From Streptomyces sp. 35G-GA-8 (GTDB taxonomy: Bacteria; Actinomycetota; Actinomycetes; Streptomycetales; Streptomycetaceae): DNA of 33,619 nucleotides. Positions 1-9,769 of the stretch are shown piece after piece. The translations under genes were made by a program, and so were the position numbers. The notes under the pieces are model-generated. The model was given only the letters and a program-made list of their open reading frames with translations. It did not search any database and was not told the DNA's origin. The stretch covers positions 1-33,619 of the forward strand of contig NZ_JAMHJQ010000022.1 of NCBI RefSeq assembly GCF_023534745.1, in the 5' to 3' direction. The stretch's first letter is position 1. Each line of letters opens with the position of its first letter.

Positions 1-3000
1 CCCCCGTCGCGCCGGCCAAGCCCGCTGTCGCCGCCCCGGCGCCCGCGCGGCCCGCTGCCCCGGCGAAGCCCGTGGTGGCCGCCGCCCCGGCCGCCCCCGC
101 CCCGGCGAAGGCCAAGCCCGCCGCGAACGGCGGCGAGGCCACCGCGGCGCCCGAGGGCCCCGAGTATGTGACGCTGCGCGGCCCGTCCGCCGCCGTCGCG
201 AAGAACATGAACGCCTCGCTGGAGCTGCCCACGGCCACGTCCGTGCGCGCGGTCCCGGTGAAGCTGCTCTTCGACAACCGCATCGTCATCAACAACCACC
301 TGAAGCGCGCGCGTGGCGGCAAGATCTCCTTCACGCACCTCATCGGGTACGCGATGGTGCAGGCCATCAAGGCCATGCCCTCGATGAACCACTCCTACGC
401 CGAGCGGGACGGCAAGCCGACCCTGGTCAAGCCGGAGCACATCAACTTCGGTCTGGCCATCGACCTGGTGAAGCCGAACGGCGACCGCCAGCTGGTCGTG
501 GCGGGCATCAAGAAGGCCGAGACCCTCAACTTCTTCGACTTCTGGCAGGCGTACGAGGACATCGTCCGCCGCGCCAGGAACAACAAGCTGACGATGGACG
601 ACTTCACGGGCGTCACCGTCTCCCTGACCAACCCGGGCGGCCTCGGCACGGTCCACTCCGTGCCGCGTCTGATGCCCGGTCAGTCGGTCATCATGGGCGT
701 CGGTTCGATGGACTACCCGGCGGAGTTCCAGGGCACCTCGCAGGACACCCTGAACAAGCTGGGCATCTCCAAGGTCATGACGCTGACCTCGACCTATGAC
801 CACCGGGTCATCCAGGGCGCCGCCTCGGGCGAGTTCCTGCGGATCGTCAGCCAACTGCTCCTCGGCGAGAACGACTTCTACGACGAGATCTTCAAGTCGC
901 TGCGCATCCCGTACGAGCCGGTGCGCTGGCTCAAGGACATCGACGCCTCGCACGACGAGGACGTCACCAAGCCCGCCCGGGTCTTCGAGCTGATCCACTC
1001 CTACCGGGTCCGGGGCCATGTCATGGCCGACACCGACCCGTTGGACTACCTCCAGCGCAAGCACCCCGACCTGGACATCACCGAGCACGGGCTCACGCTG
1101 TGGGACCTGGAGCGGGAGTTCGCGGTCGGCGGCTTCGCCGGCAAGTCCATGATGAAGCTGCGCGACATCCTGGGCGTGCTGCGCGACTCGTACTGCCGCA
1201 CCACCGGCATCGAGTTCATGCACATCCAGGACCCGAAGCAGCGCAAGTGGATCCAGGACCGTATCGAGCGCGGGGCGCACGCCAAGCCGGAGCGCGAGGA
1301 GCAGCTGCGGATCCTGCGCAGGCTCAACGCCGCCGAGGCGTTCGAGACCTTCCTGCAGACGAAGTACGTCGGCCAGAAGCGGTTCTCGCTGGAGGGCGGC
1401 GAGTCCGTCATCCCGCTGCTCGACGCGGTCATCGACTCCGCCGCCGAGTCGCGGCTCGACGAGGTCGTCATCGGCATGGCCCACCGCGGCCGGCTGAACG
1501 TCCTCGCGAACATCGTGGGCAAGTCGTACGCCCAGATCTTCCGGGAGTTCGAGGGCAACCTCGACCCGAAGTCGATGCACGGCTCCGGCGATGTGAAGTA
1601 CCACCTGGGCGCCGAGGGCACCTTCACCGGTCTGGACGGCGAGCAGATCAAGGTCTCGCTGACCGCCAACCCCTCGCACCTGGAGGCGGTGGACCCGGTC
1701 CTGGAGGGCGTCGTCCGCGCCAAGCAGGACATCATCAACAAGGGCGGTACGGACTTCACGGTCCTGCCGCTCGCGCTGCACGGCGACGCGGCCTTCGCGG
1801 GCCAGGGTGTGGTCGCCGAGACGCTCAACATGTCGCAGCTGCGCGGCTACCGCACCGGCGGCACGGTCCACATCGTGATCAACAACCAGGTCGGCTTCAC
1901 CGCCGCCCCCGAGGCGTCGCGGTCCTCCATGTACGCGACCGACGTGGCCCGCATGATCGAGGCGCCGATCATCCATGTGAACGGCGACGACCCGGAGGCC
2001 GTGGTCCGTGTCGGACGGCTCGCCTTCGAGTTCCGCCAGACGTTCAACAAGGACGTCGTGATCGACCTCATCTGCTACCGCCGCCGCGGTCACAACGAGG
2101 GCGACAACCCGCAGTTCACCAACCCGCAGATGGTCCGGCTCATCGACAAGAAGCGCTCGGTGCGCAAGCTCTACACCGAGTCGCTGATCGGCCGCGGCGA
2201 CATCACGCTGGAAGAGGCGGAGCAGGCGCTCCAGGACTTCCAGGGCCAGCTGGAGAAGGTCTTCGCGGAGGTCCGCGAGGCCACCTCGCACCGGGCCACG
2301 GCCCAGGTCCCGGACGCCCAGGCGGAGTTCCCGGTGTCCGTGACCACCGCGGTCTCCCAGGAGGTCGTGAAGCGGATCGCCGAGTCGCAGGTCAACATCC
2401 CCGACACGGTCACCGTCCACCCGCGCCTGATGCCGCAGATGCAGCGCCGGGCCGCCTCGGTGGAGGACGGCACGATCGACTGGGGCATGGGCGAGACCCT
2501 CGCCATCGGCTCGCTGCTGATGGAGGGCACGCCGGTCCGGCTCTCCGGCCAGGACACCCGCCGCGGTACGTTCGGCCAGCGCCACGCGGTCCTGGTCGAC
2601 CAGGGCACGGGCGAGGACTACACGCCGCTCCAGTACCTCACCGACGAGCAGGCCCGCTACAACGTCTACGACTCGCTGCTCAGCGAGTACGCGGCGATGG
2701 GCTTCGAGTACGGCTACTCGCTGGCCAGGCCGGACGCGCTGGTCATGTGGGAGGCGCAGTTCGGTGACTTCGTCAACGGCGCGCAGACCGTCGTGGACGA
2801 GTTCGTCTCGTCGGCCGAGCAGAAGTGGGGCCAGACCTCCGGCGTCACGCTGCTGCTGCCGCACGGCTACGAGGGCCAGGGCCCGGACCACTCGTCCGCC
2901 CGCCCGGAGCGCTTCCTCCAGATGTGCGCGCAGAACAACATGACGGTCGCCATGCCGACCCTGCCGTCGAACTACTTCCACCTGCTGCGCTGGCAGGTCC

Positions 3001-3524
3001 ACAACCCGCACCACAAGCCGCTCGTCGTCTTCACCCCGAAGTCGATGCTGCGTCTGAAGGCCGCGGCGTCCAAGGCCGAGGAGTTCACCACCGGCGGCTT
3101 CCGCCCGGTGATCGGCGACCCGAGCGTGGACCCGAGCGCCGTGCGCAAGGTCGTCTTCACCGCCGGCAAGGTCTACTACGACCTCGACGCCGAGCGGCAG
3201 AAGCGTGGCGTGACGGACACCGCGATCCTGCGCCTGGAGCGCCTGTACCCGCTGCCGGGTGCCGAACTGCAGGCCGAGATCGCCAAGTTCCCGAACGCCG
3301 AGACATACCTGTGGGCCCAGGAGGAGCCGGCGAACCAGGGTGCCTGGCCGTTCATCGCGCTCAATCTGATCGACCACCTGGACCTGGCGGTCGGCGCGGA
3401 TGTGCCGGGCGCCGAGCGGCTGCGCCGTATCTCGCGTCCGCACTCCTCGTCCCCGGCGGTCGGCTCGGCCAAGCGCCACCAGGCGGAGCAGCAGCAGCTG
3501 GTCAACGAGGTCTTCGACGCCTGA
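1..3524 (+). CDS. kgd: Multifunctional 2-oxoglutarate dehydrogenase, fused E2-like/E1 (5' end missing)
   Basis: TCA-cycle enzyme decarboxylating 2-oxoglutarate with thiamine diphosphate; in actinobacteria the E1 is fused to an E2-type acyltransferase domain. The reading frame is open to the left edge (first full codon at base 3), so the true start lies upstream. The visible part begins with an Ala/Pro/Lys-rich flexible linker (to about base 160). A succinyltransferase-like domain follows (about 170-900) with the DHRVIQG active-site region near base 800. The E1 domain follows, with [10 protein letters not shown] near 1475, [10 protein letters not shown] near 1780, INNQVGF near 1880 and [11 protein letters not shown] near 2080, then the transketolase-like C-terminal half ending NEVFDA. 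The E2 motif lacks the DG ending of classical acyltransferases, as in mycobacterial Kgd. There is no lipoyl domain in the visible part, as expected for this fusion. Identification is firm; only the N-terminus is unknown. Confidence 0.97.
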   Translation, partial: PVAPAKPAVAAPAPARPAAPAKPVVAAAPAAPAPAKAKPAANGGEATAAPEGPEYVTLRGPSAAVAKNMNASLELPTATSVRAVPVKLLFDNRIVINNHLKRARGGKISFTHLIGYAMVQAIKAMPSMNHSYAERDGKPTLVKPEHINFGLAIDLVKPNGDRQLVVAGIKKAETLNFFDFWQAYEDIVRRARNNKLTMDDFTGVTVSLTNPGGLGTVHSVPRLMPGQSVIMGVGSMDYPAEFQGTSQDTLNKLGISKVMTLTSTYDHRVIQGAASGEFLRIVSQLLLGENDFYDEIFKSLRIPYEPVRWLKDIDASHDEDVTKPARVFELIHSYRVRGHVMADTDPLDYLQRKHPDLDITEHGLTLWDLEREFAVGGFAGKSMMKLRDILGVLRDSYCRTTGIEFMHIQDPKQRKWIQDRIERGAHAKPEREEQLRILRRLNAAEAFETFLQTKYVGQKRFSLEGGESVIPLLDAVIDSAAESRLDEVVIGMAHRGRLNVLANIVGKSYAQIFREFEGNLDPKSMHGSGDVKYHLGAEGTFTGLDGEQIKVSLTANPSHLEAVDPVLEGVVRAKQDIINKGGTDFTVLPLALHGDAAFAGQGVVAETLNMSQLRGYRTGGTVHIVINNQVGFTAAPEASRSSMYATDVARMIEAPIIHVNGDDPEAVVRVGRLAFEFRQTFNKDVVIDLICYRRRGHNEGDNPQFTNPQMVRLIDKKRSVRKLYTESLIGRGDITLEEAEQALQDFQGQLEKVFAEVREATSHRATAQVPDAQAEFPVSVTTAVSQEVVKRIAESQVNIPDTVTVHPRLMPQMQRRAASVEDGTIDWGMGETLAIGSLLMEGTPVRLSGQDTRRGTFGQRHAVLVDQGTGEDYTPLQYLTDEQARYNVYDSLLSEYAAMGFEYGYSLARPDALVMWEAQFGDFVNGAQTVVDEFVSSAEQKWGQTSGVTLLLPHGYEGQGPDHSSARPERFLQMCAQNNMTVAMPTLPSNYFHLLRWQVHNPHHKPLVVFTPKSMLRLKAAASKAEEFTTGGFRPVIGDPSVDPSAVRKVVFTAGKVYYDLDAERQKRGVTDTAILRLERLYPLPGAELQAEIAKFPNAETYLWAQEEPANQGAWPFIALNLIDHLDLAVGADVPGAERLRRISRPHSSSPAVGSAKRHQAEQQQLVNEVFDA

Positions 3525-3541
3525 CGGACCCGTCGTACCGA

Positions 3542-3586
3542 CCGGAGGGCCCGGCCCCGCGATCCACGCGCGGCCGGGCCCTCCGG
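3542..3586. terminator. Bidirectional hairpin terminator between kgd and fxsT
   Basis: A 15-bp perfect stem (CCGGAGGGCCCGGCC pairing with GGCCGGGCCCTCCGG), an internal C/C mismatch, then a further CGCG/CGCG stem around an ATCCA loop. It begins 17 nt after the kgd stop and ends 2 nt before the fxsT stop, so it can end both convergent transcripts. There is no U-tract, as is usual in Streptomyces. Confidence 0.85.
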
Positions 3587-3588
3587 CG

Positions 3589-6500
3589 TCAGACGGTCGG
3601 CGGCTCGAAGTCCCAGTAGGGGCGGTTACGGGACCGGGCCGCGACGGTGTGGACATGCTGCGCGCCGAGGGTGGCCGCCAGATCGTCCAGCGCCTCCCCC
3701 TCGGTCTTCTTCGCCCGGGGCCCCTCCCGCAGGGCCCGCAGGTCCGCCGCGTACGCGATCCTGGCCGAGAGCGTCAGCGGATGGGTTCTGCCCAGCGTCT
3801 CGGTGGCGCGGGCGACGGTGTCGGCGGTCAGCGCGGCGGCGCCCTCCGGGTCGCCCACCAGATTGCGCAGCGCCGAGGCGTTGATGGCGCACCCCAGGGC
3901 CCAGGGATGGCGCTCGCCGACGGCCTGGGTCAGATCGACGAGGGAGTCCTCGATCAGTGCCTGCGCCTGCTCCCGCTCCCCCAGGTTGCGCAGGATCAGG
4001 CCATGGTTGGCGCGGGCTCCCGCGACGAACGGATGCCCTTCCCCGAGCATCGCCAGATAGCCGTGGACGACCTTGTCGCTTATCTCCATGGCCTGGTCGA
4101 TGTCGCCGTGCTCGCGGGCGAAGCAGCTCTGGCCCGCCGCGAACATGATGGTGAGCGGGTCGTGTTCACCGAGCACCCGCTCGCAGTTCTCCAGGACCTG
4201 GGTGAACAGGACGGCGGCCTTGGCGCGTTCGCCCGTGCGGTACAGGCAGAGGGCGAGATTGTGCTCGGCGCGCAGCGTCTGGGGGTTGTCCCGGCCCAGC
4301 ACGATCCGGTGGACGCGCACGCTCTGCGACTGGAGCGATTCGGCCTCGTTGTAGCGGCCGAGCAGGCGCAGGTCGGTGGCGTAGTTGATCTCGGAGAAGA
4401 GGGTCCAGTTGTGCCGCAGGCGGAGCGTCTGCCGGCGCATGTCCAGCGTGCGCCGGTTGAGATCGAGGGATTCCTCGTACCGGCCGAGCAGCCGGAGCGA
4501 GACGGCCAGATTGTTCTGGGCGTTGAGGGTACGGGAGTCCTGTTCGCCGAGGAGTTCCCGGTAGTAGTCCAGGATCCGGCCGGAGATCTCAAGGGCCTCC
4601 TCGTACCGGCCGAGGCCGCGCAGATCGGCGGCCAGCCCCGCGGAGGCGCGCAGATGCTCCAGGTCCTTGGGCCCGCGTTCGGCGAGCAGATACTCGACCG
4701 CGGCGCGTTCGATGGCCTCGGTGCCCGCGTAGTCGCCCACCGCGCGCATCAGGTTGGCGTAGTGGTAGCTGACGTCCCAGATCCTCGGGTGCGTCTCGCC
4801 GAGGAGCCGCCGCCATGCGGCCAGCGTGCGCCGCCCGAGGTTGATGCCCGCCCGGTACTCCCCGGAGAGATACATGTAGCGCAGACAATTGAGGACCAGG
4901 GTGTGCATCGCGGGATCGGTGCTCTTCAGCACATCGGCCCACTTGAGATGCGGGGTGATCTCCGCGTACCGGGGCCACAGCCGGGTGTCGGTCGGCCGGC
5001 CCGGGTCGGCCGCCACCAGCGCCCGGCGCACCACCTCGATGAAGTCCTTGTGGTCCTGCTCGGGCATGTCCTGATGGACGATCTGGTGGACCATACGGTG
5101 CATATAGAGGGTGTCGCCCGCCACCCCGGGCAGACCGGCGTCGTGCACCGAGTCGTGGACCTCGCGCTCGCCGACCCCGGCCGCGCGGACGACGGCGTAC
5201 TGCCGCAGCTTGTTGATCGCCCGCGCCCAGCGCACCGGATCGTCGACCAGTCCGCGCAGCTTCTCCGGGAGCGTGTTCGCGGGTAGGTCGCGTACCAGCC
5301 GTACGGGGATGGCGCCCGGCGCGAAGAAGGTGCACAGCCGCAGCAGATCGACGGACTCGGGGACGGTCTCGCGGAGCTTGTTGAGCAGTATCGACCAGCC
5401 GGTCTGGAAGGCGAGCGGGAAGTCGGCGGAGACCCGCACGACGTCCTGGTCGATGCCGTCCTCCAGCAGCTCGATGTACTCGTCGACGGACATGTCCGAG
5501 TCATTGAGCCACCCGGCGGTCTGGTCGAGCAGCAGCGGCAGGTCTTCGAGCGCCTCCGCGAGCTGGTCCGCCTCCACATGGGTCAGCCGCGAGGCACGGC
5601 GGCGGATGAAGGCGACCGACTCCTCGCGTTCGTAGACCGGCACCTCCATCAGGGCGCTGTTGTGCTCGCGCCATTCCGGGTTGCGCGCCGTGATCAGCAC
5701 ATGGCCGGGGCCGGTGGGGACCAGATCCCAGATCTGCTCGGGTTCGTCGGCCCCGTCCAGGACCAGCAGCCAGCGCTTGAACGGCTCGCCGCGGCGCAGC
5801 GCGTCCAGTACGGCGCGCAGCCGCTCGCCGTACTCCACACCGGTGGACAGGCCGAGCGCCGGGGCGAGTTCGGCGAGTTTCTGCCGGCAGCTGACCCGCT
5901 TGTCGGCGGAGACCCACCACACCACGTCGTACTCGGCACCGAAGCGGTACACGTACTCGGCGGCCAGCTGGGTCTTGCCCACGCCCGACATGCCGTGCAG
6001 TGTGACCACGCCGGCGCCGCGGCCGGCCGCCTGGAGCGCCTGGTAGGCGCTGTCGAGCAGCGTCTCGCGGCCGGTGAAGCGCGTGTTGCGGCGGGGGACT
6101 CCACCCCACACATCGGGGGTGTCGGCGGGAAAGCGCGGGCCGCGCCGGGCCTCCCCGAGCTCGGGGAGGTGGTCGGTGGGCAGTCCGAGGCGGACCAGGA
6201 CGCGCCGCTCGGCCTCCGATTCACCGACGGTGGTCAGATCGGCGGCGGCGAGGACGGCGGTGGCACTGGGCAGTGTGGAGGTGGTGACGGTGACGGCGGC
6301 GAACCGGTCGGGCCGGGCGGCCACCACCTGGCGCAGGGCGCGGTTCCACTCGTCGTGGCTGCGGGGGCCGAGCTGGAAGTACCAGTCGCTGAGGACCATG
6401 AGGATGGGCCCCGGCGCCAGCAGCAGATCCTCCAGGGCCTCCTCCAGCGATGTCTCCACCGGCGGGTCCCACCGCTGGTAGACGACCGTGAGCCCGCGCA

Positions 6501-6609
6501 GCTGGAGCCGGTCGCCGATCCAGACCGCCCAGGCCCGGTTGAAACCGGCGAAACTGATGGTGACAGCCTGCGTCCCGATTGCTCCAACTGGCTTACGTGC
6601 TCCGGGCAT
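3589..6609 (-). CDS. fxsT: FxsT-like TIR-like/NB-ARC/TPR protein of the FxSxx-COOH system
   Basis: A large STAND-type signalling protein of about 1006 aa. Residues about 15-150 look like a TIR-like fold (VTISFAGFNRAWAVWIGDRL opening, later VLSDWYF and a conserved DEW near residue 87). Next comes an NB-ARC NTPase with Walker A GMSGVGKT (about 206-213) and Walker B LLVLDGAD (about 281-288). A winged-helix-like region follows, and from about residue 580 a long array of TPRs with repeated patterns such as LRLLGRYEES and GEQDSRTLNAQNNLA. The family is found beside fxsA/fxsB, as here. The upstream HExxH gene ends 78 nt before this start. ATG at 6609 was chosen because GGAG lies 8 nt upstream; ATGs at 6633 and 6648 in the same frame are alternatives. 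Known from the family: TPR repeats sense and NB-ARC oligomerises. NADase activity of the TIR-like part is not shown, because the catalytic Glu is uncertain. Confidence 0.85.
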   Translation of the reverse strand: MPGARKPVGAIGTQAVTISFAGFNRAWAVWIGDRLQLRGLTVVYQRWDPPVETSLEEALEDLLLAPGPILMVLSDWYFQLGPRSHDEWNRALRQVVAARPDRFAAVTVTTSTLPSATAVLAAADLTTVGESEAERRVLVRLGLPTDHLPELGEARRGPRFPADTPDVWGGVPRRNTRFTGRETLLDSAYQALQAAGRGAGVVTLHGMSGVGKTQLAAEYVYRFGAEYDVVWWVSADKRVSCRQKLAELAPALGLSTGVEYGERLRAVLDALRRGEPFKRWLLVLDGADEPEQIWDLVPTGPGHVLITARNPEWREHNSALMEVPVYEREESVAFIRRRASRLTHVEADQLAEALEDLPLLLDQTAGWLNDSDMSVDEYIELLEDGIDQDVVRVSADFPLAFQTGWSILLNKLRETVPESVDLLRLCTFFAPGAIPVRLVRDLPANTLPEKLRGLVDDPVRWARAINKLRQYAVVRAAGVGEREVHDSVHDAGLPGVAGDTLYMHRMVHQIVHQDMPEQDHKDFIEVVRRALVAADPGRPTDTRLWPRYAEITPHLKWADVLKSTDPAMHTLVLNCLRYMYLSGEYRAGINLGRRTLAAWRRLLGETHPRIWDVSYHYANLMRAVGDYAGTEAIERAAVEYLLAERGPKDLEHLRASAGLAADLRGLGRYEEALEISGRILDYYRELLGEQDSRTLNAQNNLAVSLRLLGRYEESLDLNRRTLDMRRQTLRLRHNWTLFSEINYATDLRLLGRYNEAESLQSQSVRVHRIVLGRDNPQTLRAEHNLALCLYRTGERAKAAVLFTQVLENCERVLGEHDPLTIMFAAGQSCFAREHGDIDQAMEISDKVVHGYLAMLGEGHPFVAGARANHGLILRNLGEREQAQALIEDSLVDLTQAVGERHPWALGCAINASALRNLVGDPEGAAALTADTVARATETLGRTHPLTLSARIAYAADLRALREGPRAKKTEGEALDDLAATLGAQHVHTVAARSRNRPYWDFEPPTV

Positions 6610-6687
6610 TCGACCGTCTCCCTGCTTCGTCATAAGCCCTTCTAACATACCCCGGAGCCTGCGCGATCCATCCTCGTACGCGTGGCG

Positions 6688-8070
6688 TCAACTCGCGTTT
6701 CGCTGGCGCCAGATCATGCGCGCGGTACGCACATATGCCACCGCTCGGGCCAGGTGTCCCGGCGGCGGAGGTATGTCGGCCAGCCGGTGGTACATGGAGA
6801 TCATCTCGTTGACGAGTACCCGGCCCGCCGGGGTCAGCGCCCCGGAGGCCGCCAGCACCGGCAGGACCGCGCCGACCTGCTCCTGACAGCGGGCGTGCTC
6901 GGACCAGGCCAGATCGCGGGCGGAGGAGCGGTCCGTGCCGAGGGCGCAGCGCTGCCAGAAGTCGGCGAGCGCGATATGCGAGTACGCGCCCTGGAGCAGC
7001 CCGTCGAAGGGCCTGGCGTCGGGGCGCCAGGGCGCGAAGTGACGTGGCGTCGCGTCCTCGTGGTGCAGCGGGGTGAGGGCCGCGAGCGCGGCGAGTTTGG
7101 TGTGCTGGAGTTCGTGGACGAGGGTCGCCGCGAAGTGGGCGGCGGTGGCCGGCCTGCTGCTGAGGATCGCGCCGAACGCCTCGCGGCGGGTGCCGCTGCA
7201 CTGCGCGGCGCCCTGCCCGGTGGACGGGGAGCCGGGTGGCGGGGAGAGCGGGACCAGACAGCGCAGCAGGGCCGCCGCCTCGGCGGTGCGGTGGGCGCCG
7301 CCGACCCGGAGCATGGGCTCCACCCCCGCCCACAGCTCACGCCACGCCGCGCGTTCGCCGTCGTCGGGCCCGGCGACGGAGGAGAGCCCGAACCGTTGCA
7401 GTCCGCTGCCGGCCGTGCGGTACGGATCGAGGTCGTCGAGCGGTACGCGCGCGATGCCCGGCGCTACGGCGGGGAGCGTGAGGATGGGCAGCCAGCGCGG
7501 GTCGTCGGAGTGCGCGCCCTCTTCCCCGAGCCGTACGGTGACGGCTCCGGAATCCTCCTGCCGTAGTGTCACCCCTTCCTCGGCCAGGGCGACGACCACC
7601 ACGCGTGCTCCCGGAGCGGTGCGCAGCGCGCCCAGGGTGGGCAGGACGAGCAGCCCGTCGGAGGCGACGAGCCGTGCCTCGAAGGGCAGGGCCGCGCGGA
7701 TCGCCGCCGCCGCGGCGAGGGCGCTGAAGTGGTCCAGATCGGCGGCGAGTTCGGGGGTCGGCGCGGCAGCGGTGAGACCACGCAGACAACGTTGTGCCCA
7801 GGGGCCTGCCAGTGGATGGAGCAGAACGGAGCGGGTGGCGGCCCTGTCCGCGCGCTCGGCGGCCTCCAGCAGCGCCCAGTCCTGGCGCAGCCGCTCCAGC
7901 CGGCCGGGCGGGCAGACCGCGGCGGGTGCGGCGGACCCCGCGTCGAGCAGGGCCCGCAGCAGTACCAGCCGCCGGGTGTACTGGTCGCGCACGAGCAGCC
8001 CGAGGGCTTCGGAACCGCCCTCGGTACGGCCGAGTTCACGCAACAGCGCGTCCGGTACGACGGGGCTCAC
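6688..8070 (-). CDS. HExxH-motif peptide-modification protein (Fxs-associated)
   Basis: About 460 aa, mostly helical, with the metal-binding motif HELQH at residues 319-323 (bases 7102-7116), preceded by a helical FAATLV segment. In Fxs loci this HExxH domain is often the C-terminal part of the FxsB protein; here it is a separate gene. Members of this family are named in databases as putative peptide-modification proteins, and some as 2-oxoglutarate-dependent peptide beta-hydroxylases. That chemistry is family knowledge, not visible here. GTG at 8070 is the start: it overlaps the fxsB stop as GTGA, and GGAGGTG lies about 5 nt upstream, so translation is coupled to fxsB. The likely substrate is FxsA or an FxsB product. 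A zinc-protease role is the alternative reading of HExxH. Confidence 0.85.
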   Translation of the reverse strand: MSPVVPDALLRELGRTEGGSEALGLLVRDQYTRRLVLLRALLDAGSAAPAAVCPPGRLERLRQDWALLEAAERADRAATRSVLLHPLAGPWAQRCLRGLTAAAPTPELAADLDHFSALAAAAAIRAALPFEARLVASDGLLVLPTLGALRTAPGARVVVVALAEEGVTLRQEDSGAVTVRLGEEGAHSDDPRWLPILTLPAVAPGIARVPLDDLDPYRTAGSGLQRFGLSSVAGPDDGERAAWRELWAGVEPMLRVGGAHRTAEAAALLRCLVPLSPPPGSPSTGQGAAQCSGTRREAFGAILSSRPATAAHFAATLVHELQHTKLAALAALTPLHHEDATPRHFAPWRPDARPFDGLLQGAYSHIALADFWQRCALGTDRSSARDLAWSEHARCQEQVGAVLPVLAASGALTPAGRVLVNEMISMYHRLADIPPPPGHLARAVAYVRTARMIWRQRNAS

Positions 8071-9317
8071 CCGCCACCTCCCTGACTCGCCGCCCGGGGA
8101 GTCGTCGCTTCGGTGAGTCTGGCCGCCACATGGCGGATCAGCCGCTGGAGGTCCGCGCAGTAGACGGAGGGGTTGGTGAAGCCGTGTCCCGCGCGGTAGC
8201 GGTGGGCGTAGTGGCCGCCGCCGCAGACGGTGAGCAGCGGGCAGGCGCGGCAGCCGGCGGCGAGGGACGCGGCGCCGGACTGGCGGGCGGCGACCGCGGG
8301 GTGGCGGGTGGCGTCGTCGAGGGTGTGCCGGAAGATGTCGAGTCCGGTGGCGGCGGCCGTGTCGTAGGCGGACTTCAGGGAGTCGACCTGTTCGATGGCG
8401 CCGTCGGTCTCGATCACGATGGCGTTGACGGGGTCGAGTCCCAGGGACTCGGTGGCGCCGGGCAGGCCGAGCAGCAGGGCGAGACATTCCTCGAAGAGCC
8501 GGATCCGGGTCTCCCTGCGCCCGGCCGACCACCAGCGGTCGAAGACCGTGCTCAGCCAGTCGCCGTACGGGGTGGGACGGTCGGATGCCTCGGCGGTGCC
8601 GGCGAGTCCGGGCGGCGGGGCGGACCAGTTGCCGTGCGGCAGCAGCAGATCGAGGGCGGGCGGGCGCAGCGCCAGCAGCGACGCGTACACCTCGGCGGGG
8701 TCGGTGCGCGGGTCGACGACCGTGAGGATGCCCGCGTACGCCTCGGGGTGGTGCTCGGCGAGCAGCCGGGCGCCGCGCGAGGCGGCGGGCCAGGAGGGGC
8801 GGCCCGCGTGGTCGACGCGCAGGGTGTTGTGGGCGGCCAGACCGCCGTCGAGGCTGATGCCGACGCGTATCCCGTGCCGGGCGAGGGTGGCGATCCGGTC
8901 CTCGGTGAGCAGGGTCGCGTTGGTCTGCACGATGGCGTGGACGGTGCAGCCGCGCGGTACCCGTTCGCGTACGAGTCCGGCGAAGGCGGCCAGCCGGCCG
9001 GCGCCCGCGAGCAGTGGTTCACCGCCGTGCAGGACGAGCGAGAGGTCGCGCAGCGCGTGCGTGGCAGCGTGCTCGGCGATCCGGGACGCCGCGCGGTCCA
9101 GGACGGCGGGCGCGGCGGCGGCCGGGCGCTCGCGCCAGGTGCGATCGGGCCCCTCGTAGAGATAGCAGTAGCGGCAGGCGAGGTTGCAGCGGCCGTGCAC
9201 CTTGACGATGAACTGCCCGAAGGGAAAGGGAACGGAGGCCGGCGTGGGCACGGCGGACCTCTGGACCTCCGGTGCCGGTACGGGCGTCGGCCCGCGCGGC
9301 ATGGCCTGTCTGGACAC
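8067..9317 (-). CDS. fxsB: FxsB-type radical SAM/SPASM peptide-maturation enzyme
   Basis: About 416 aa. The radical SAM cluster motif CNLACRYC (C44, C48, C51) follows FIVKVHGR. The SAM-binding region contains LHGGEPLL. The C-terminal SPASM region has GCRACPLLTVCGGG and a later VYCADL cysteine, ready to hold auxiliary iron-sulfur clusters. Enzymes of the Xye/Grr/Fxs class form three-residue cyclophanes by joining an aromatic ring to the beta-carbon two residues on; for FxsA this would be Phe to Ser in FxS. GTG at 9317 was chosen because CGGGAG sits 6 nt upstream. ATG at 9302 lacks a well-placed ribosome site. The gap from the fxsA stop is 169 nt, and its own stop overlaps the start of the HExxH gene. 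Confidence 0.93.
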   Translation of the reverse strand: MSRQAMPRGPTPVPAPEVQRSAVPTPASVPFPFGQFIVKVHGRCNLACRYCYLYEGPDRTWRERPAAAAPAVLDRAASRIAEHAATHALRDLSLVLHGGEPLLAGAGRLAAFAGLVRERVPRGCTVHAIVQTNATLLTEDRIATLARHGIRVGISLDGGLAAHNTLRVDHAGRPSWPAASRGARLLAEHHPEAYAGILTVVDPRTDPAEVYASLLALRPPALDLLLPHGNWSAPPPGLAGTAEASDRPTPYGDWLSTVFDRWWSAGRRETRIRLFEECLALLLGLPGATESLGLDPVNAIVIETDGAIEQVDSLKSAYDTAAATGLDIFRHTLDDATRHPAVAARQSGAASLAAGCRACPLLTVCGGGHYAHRYRAGHGFTNPSVYCADLQRLIRHVAARLTEATTPRAASQGGGG

Positions 9318-9438
9318 TCCGAACTCCCGGTGGTCTACGGCATCCGGGACAGCCCCGGGCTGCCCGGCCGAGGGCCTGGTTCCCGGAACCGGCGGGGAGG
9401 CAAACGCGTGGCGCGACAAGTTGTCCTGTTCGACGGAG

Positions 9439-9472
9439 GCCCCGGGCCAAAAACGGGTGCGAGGTCCGGGGC
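9439..9472 (-). promoter_or_regulatory. Hairpin in the fxsA-fxsB gap, possible attenuator or 3' stabiliser
   Basis: A seven-base stem GCCCCGG/CCGGGGC around a 20-nt loop lies 15 nt after the fxsA stop and about 120 nt before the fxsB start. Such hairpins between a short peptide precursor and its enzyme often set more precursor than enzyme. It is short and was not folded computationally, so its function is a guess. Confidence 0.3.
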
Positions 9473-9486
9473 GGGCATCCGCCGCG

Positions 9487-9696
9487 TCAGAACGCGCTGT
9501 TGAACCCCCACAGCATCTCGCGCGGCTGCTCGGCCCGGCCGCGCAGATCCGCCACCACCTCGGCGAGGACCGGGTGGTCGAGGGTGCGCAGCGCCTCAAG
9601 GTCGAGCGCCAGCAGATCCGGCAGGGCGCCGGGACCGTCCGGAGTTCCGCCGTCCACCGGCCGCTTCGTGTGTGTCGTCCGCGTCAAGTCGTCCAT
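9487..9696 (-). CDS. fxsA: FxsA, FxSxx-COOH peptide precursor ending FNSAF
   Basis: A 69-aa protein ending WGFNSAF, which matches the family signature F-x-S-x-x at the C-terminus. The N-terminal half is hydrophilic. The middle (LPDLLALDLEALRTLDHPVLAEVVADL, about residues 26-51) is the Leu/Asp-rich leader region typical of these peptides. ATG at 9696 has GGGGAGG about 4-5 nt upstream. The gene sits 73 nt after the SAV_2336-type gene and before fxsB, the usual place for the substrate. Expected chemistry from characterised relatives is a Phe-Asn-Ser three-residue ring made by FxsB. The HExxH protein could add a second modification. No leader-cleavage site is evident, and the final product and its location are unknown. 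Confidence 0.9.
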   Translation of the reverse strand: MDDLTRTTHTKRPVDGGTPDGPGALPDLLALDLEALRTLDHPVLAEVVADLRGRAEQPREMLWGFNSAF

Positions 9697-9769
9697 CACG
9701 CCTCCCCGTTGCCGTGCGCGTGCGTCGTATCGGTCGTACCCCTTCCCGTACCCCGTACGAGCCCGTTCC

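Noticed and set aside
3400-6645. Long plus-strand frames opposite fxsT
   Set aside because: Low-complexity translations with no domain; fxsT on the other strand has Walker motifs and TPRs.
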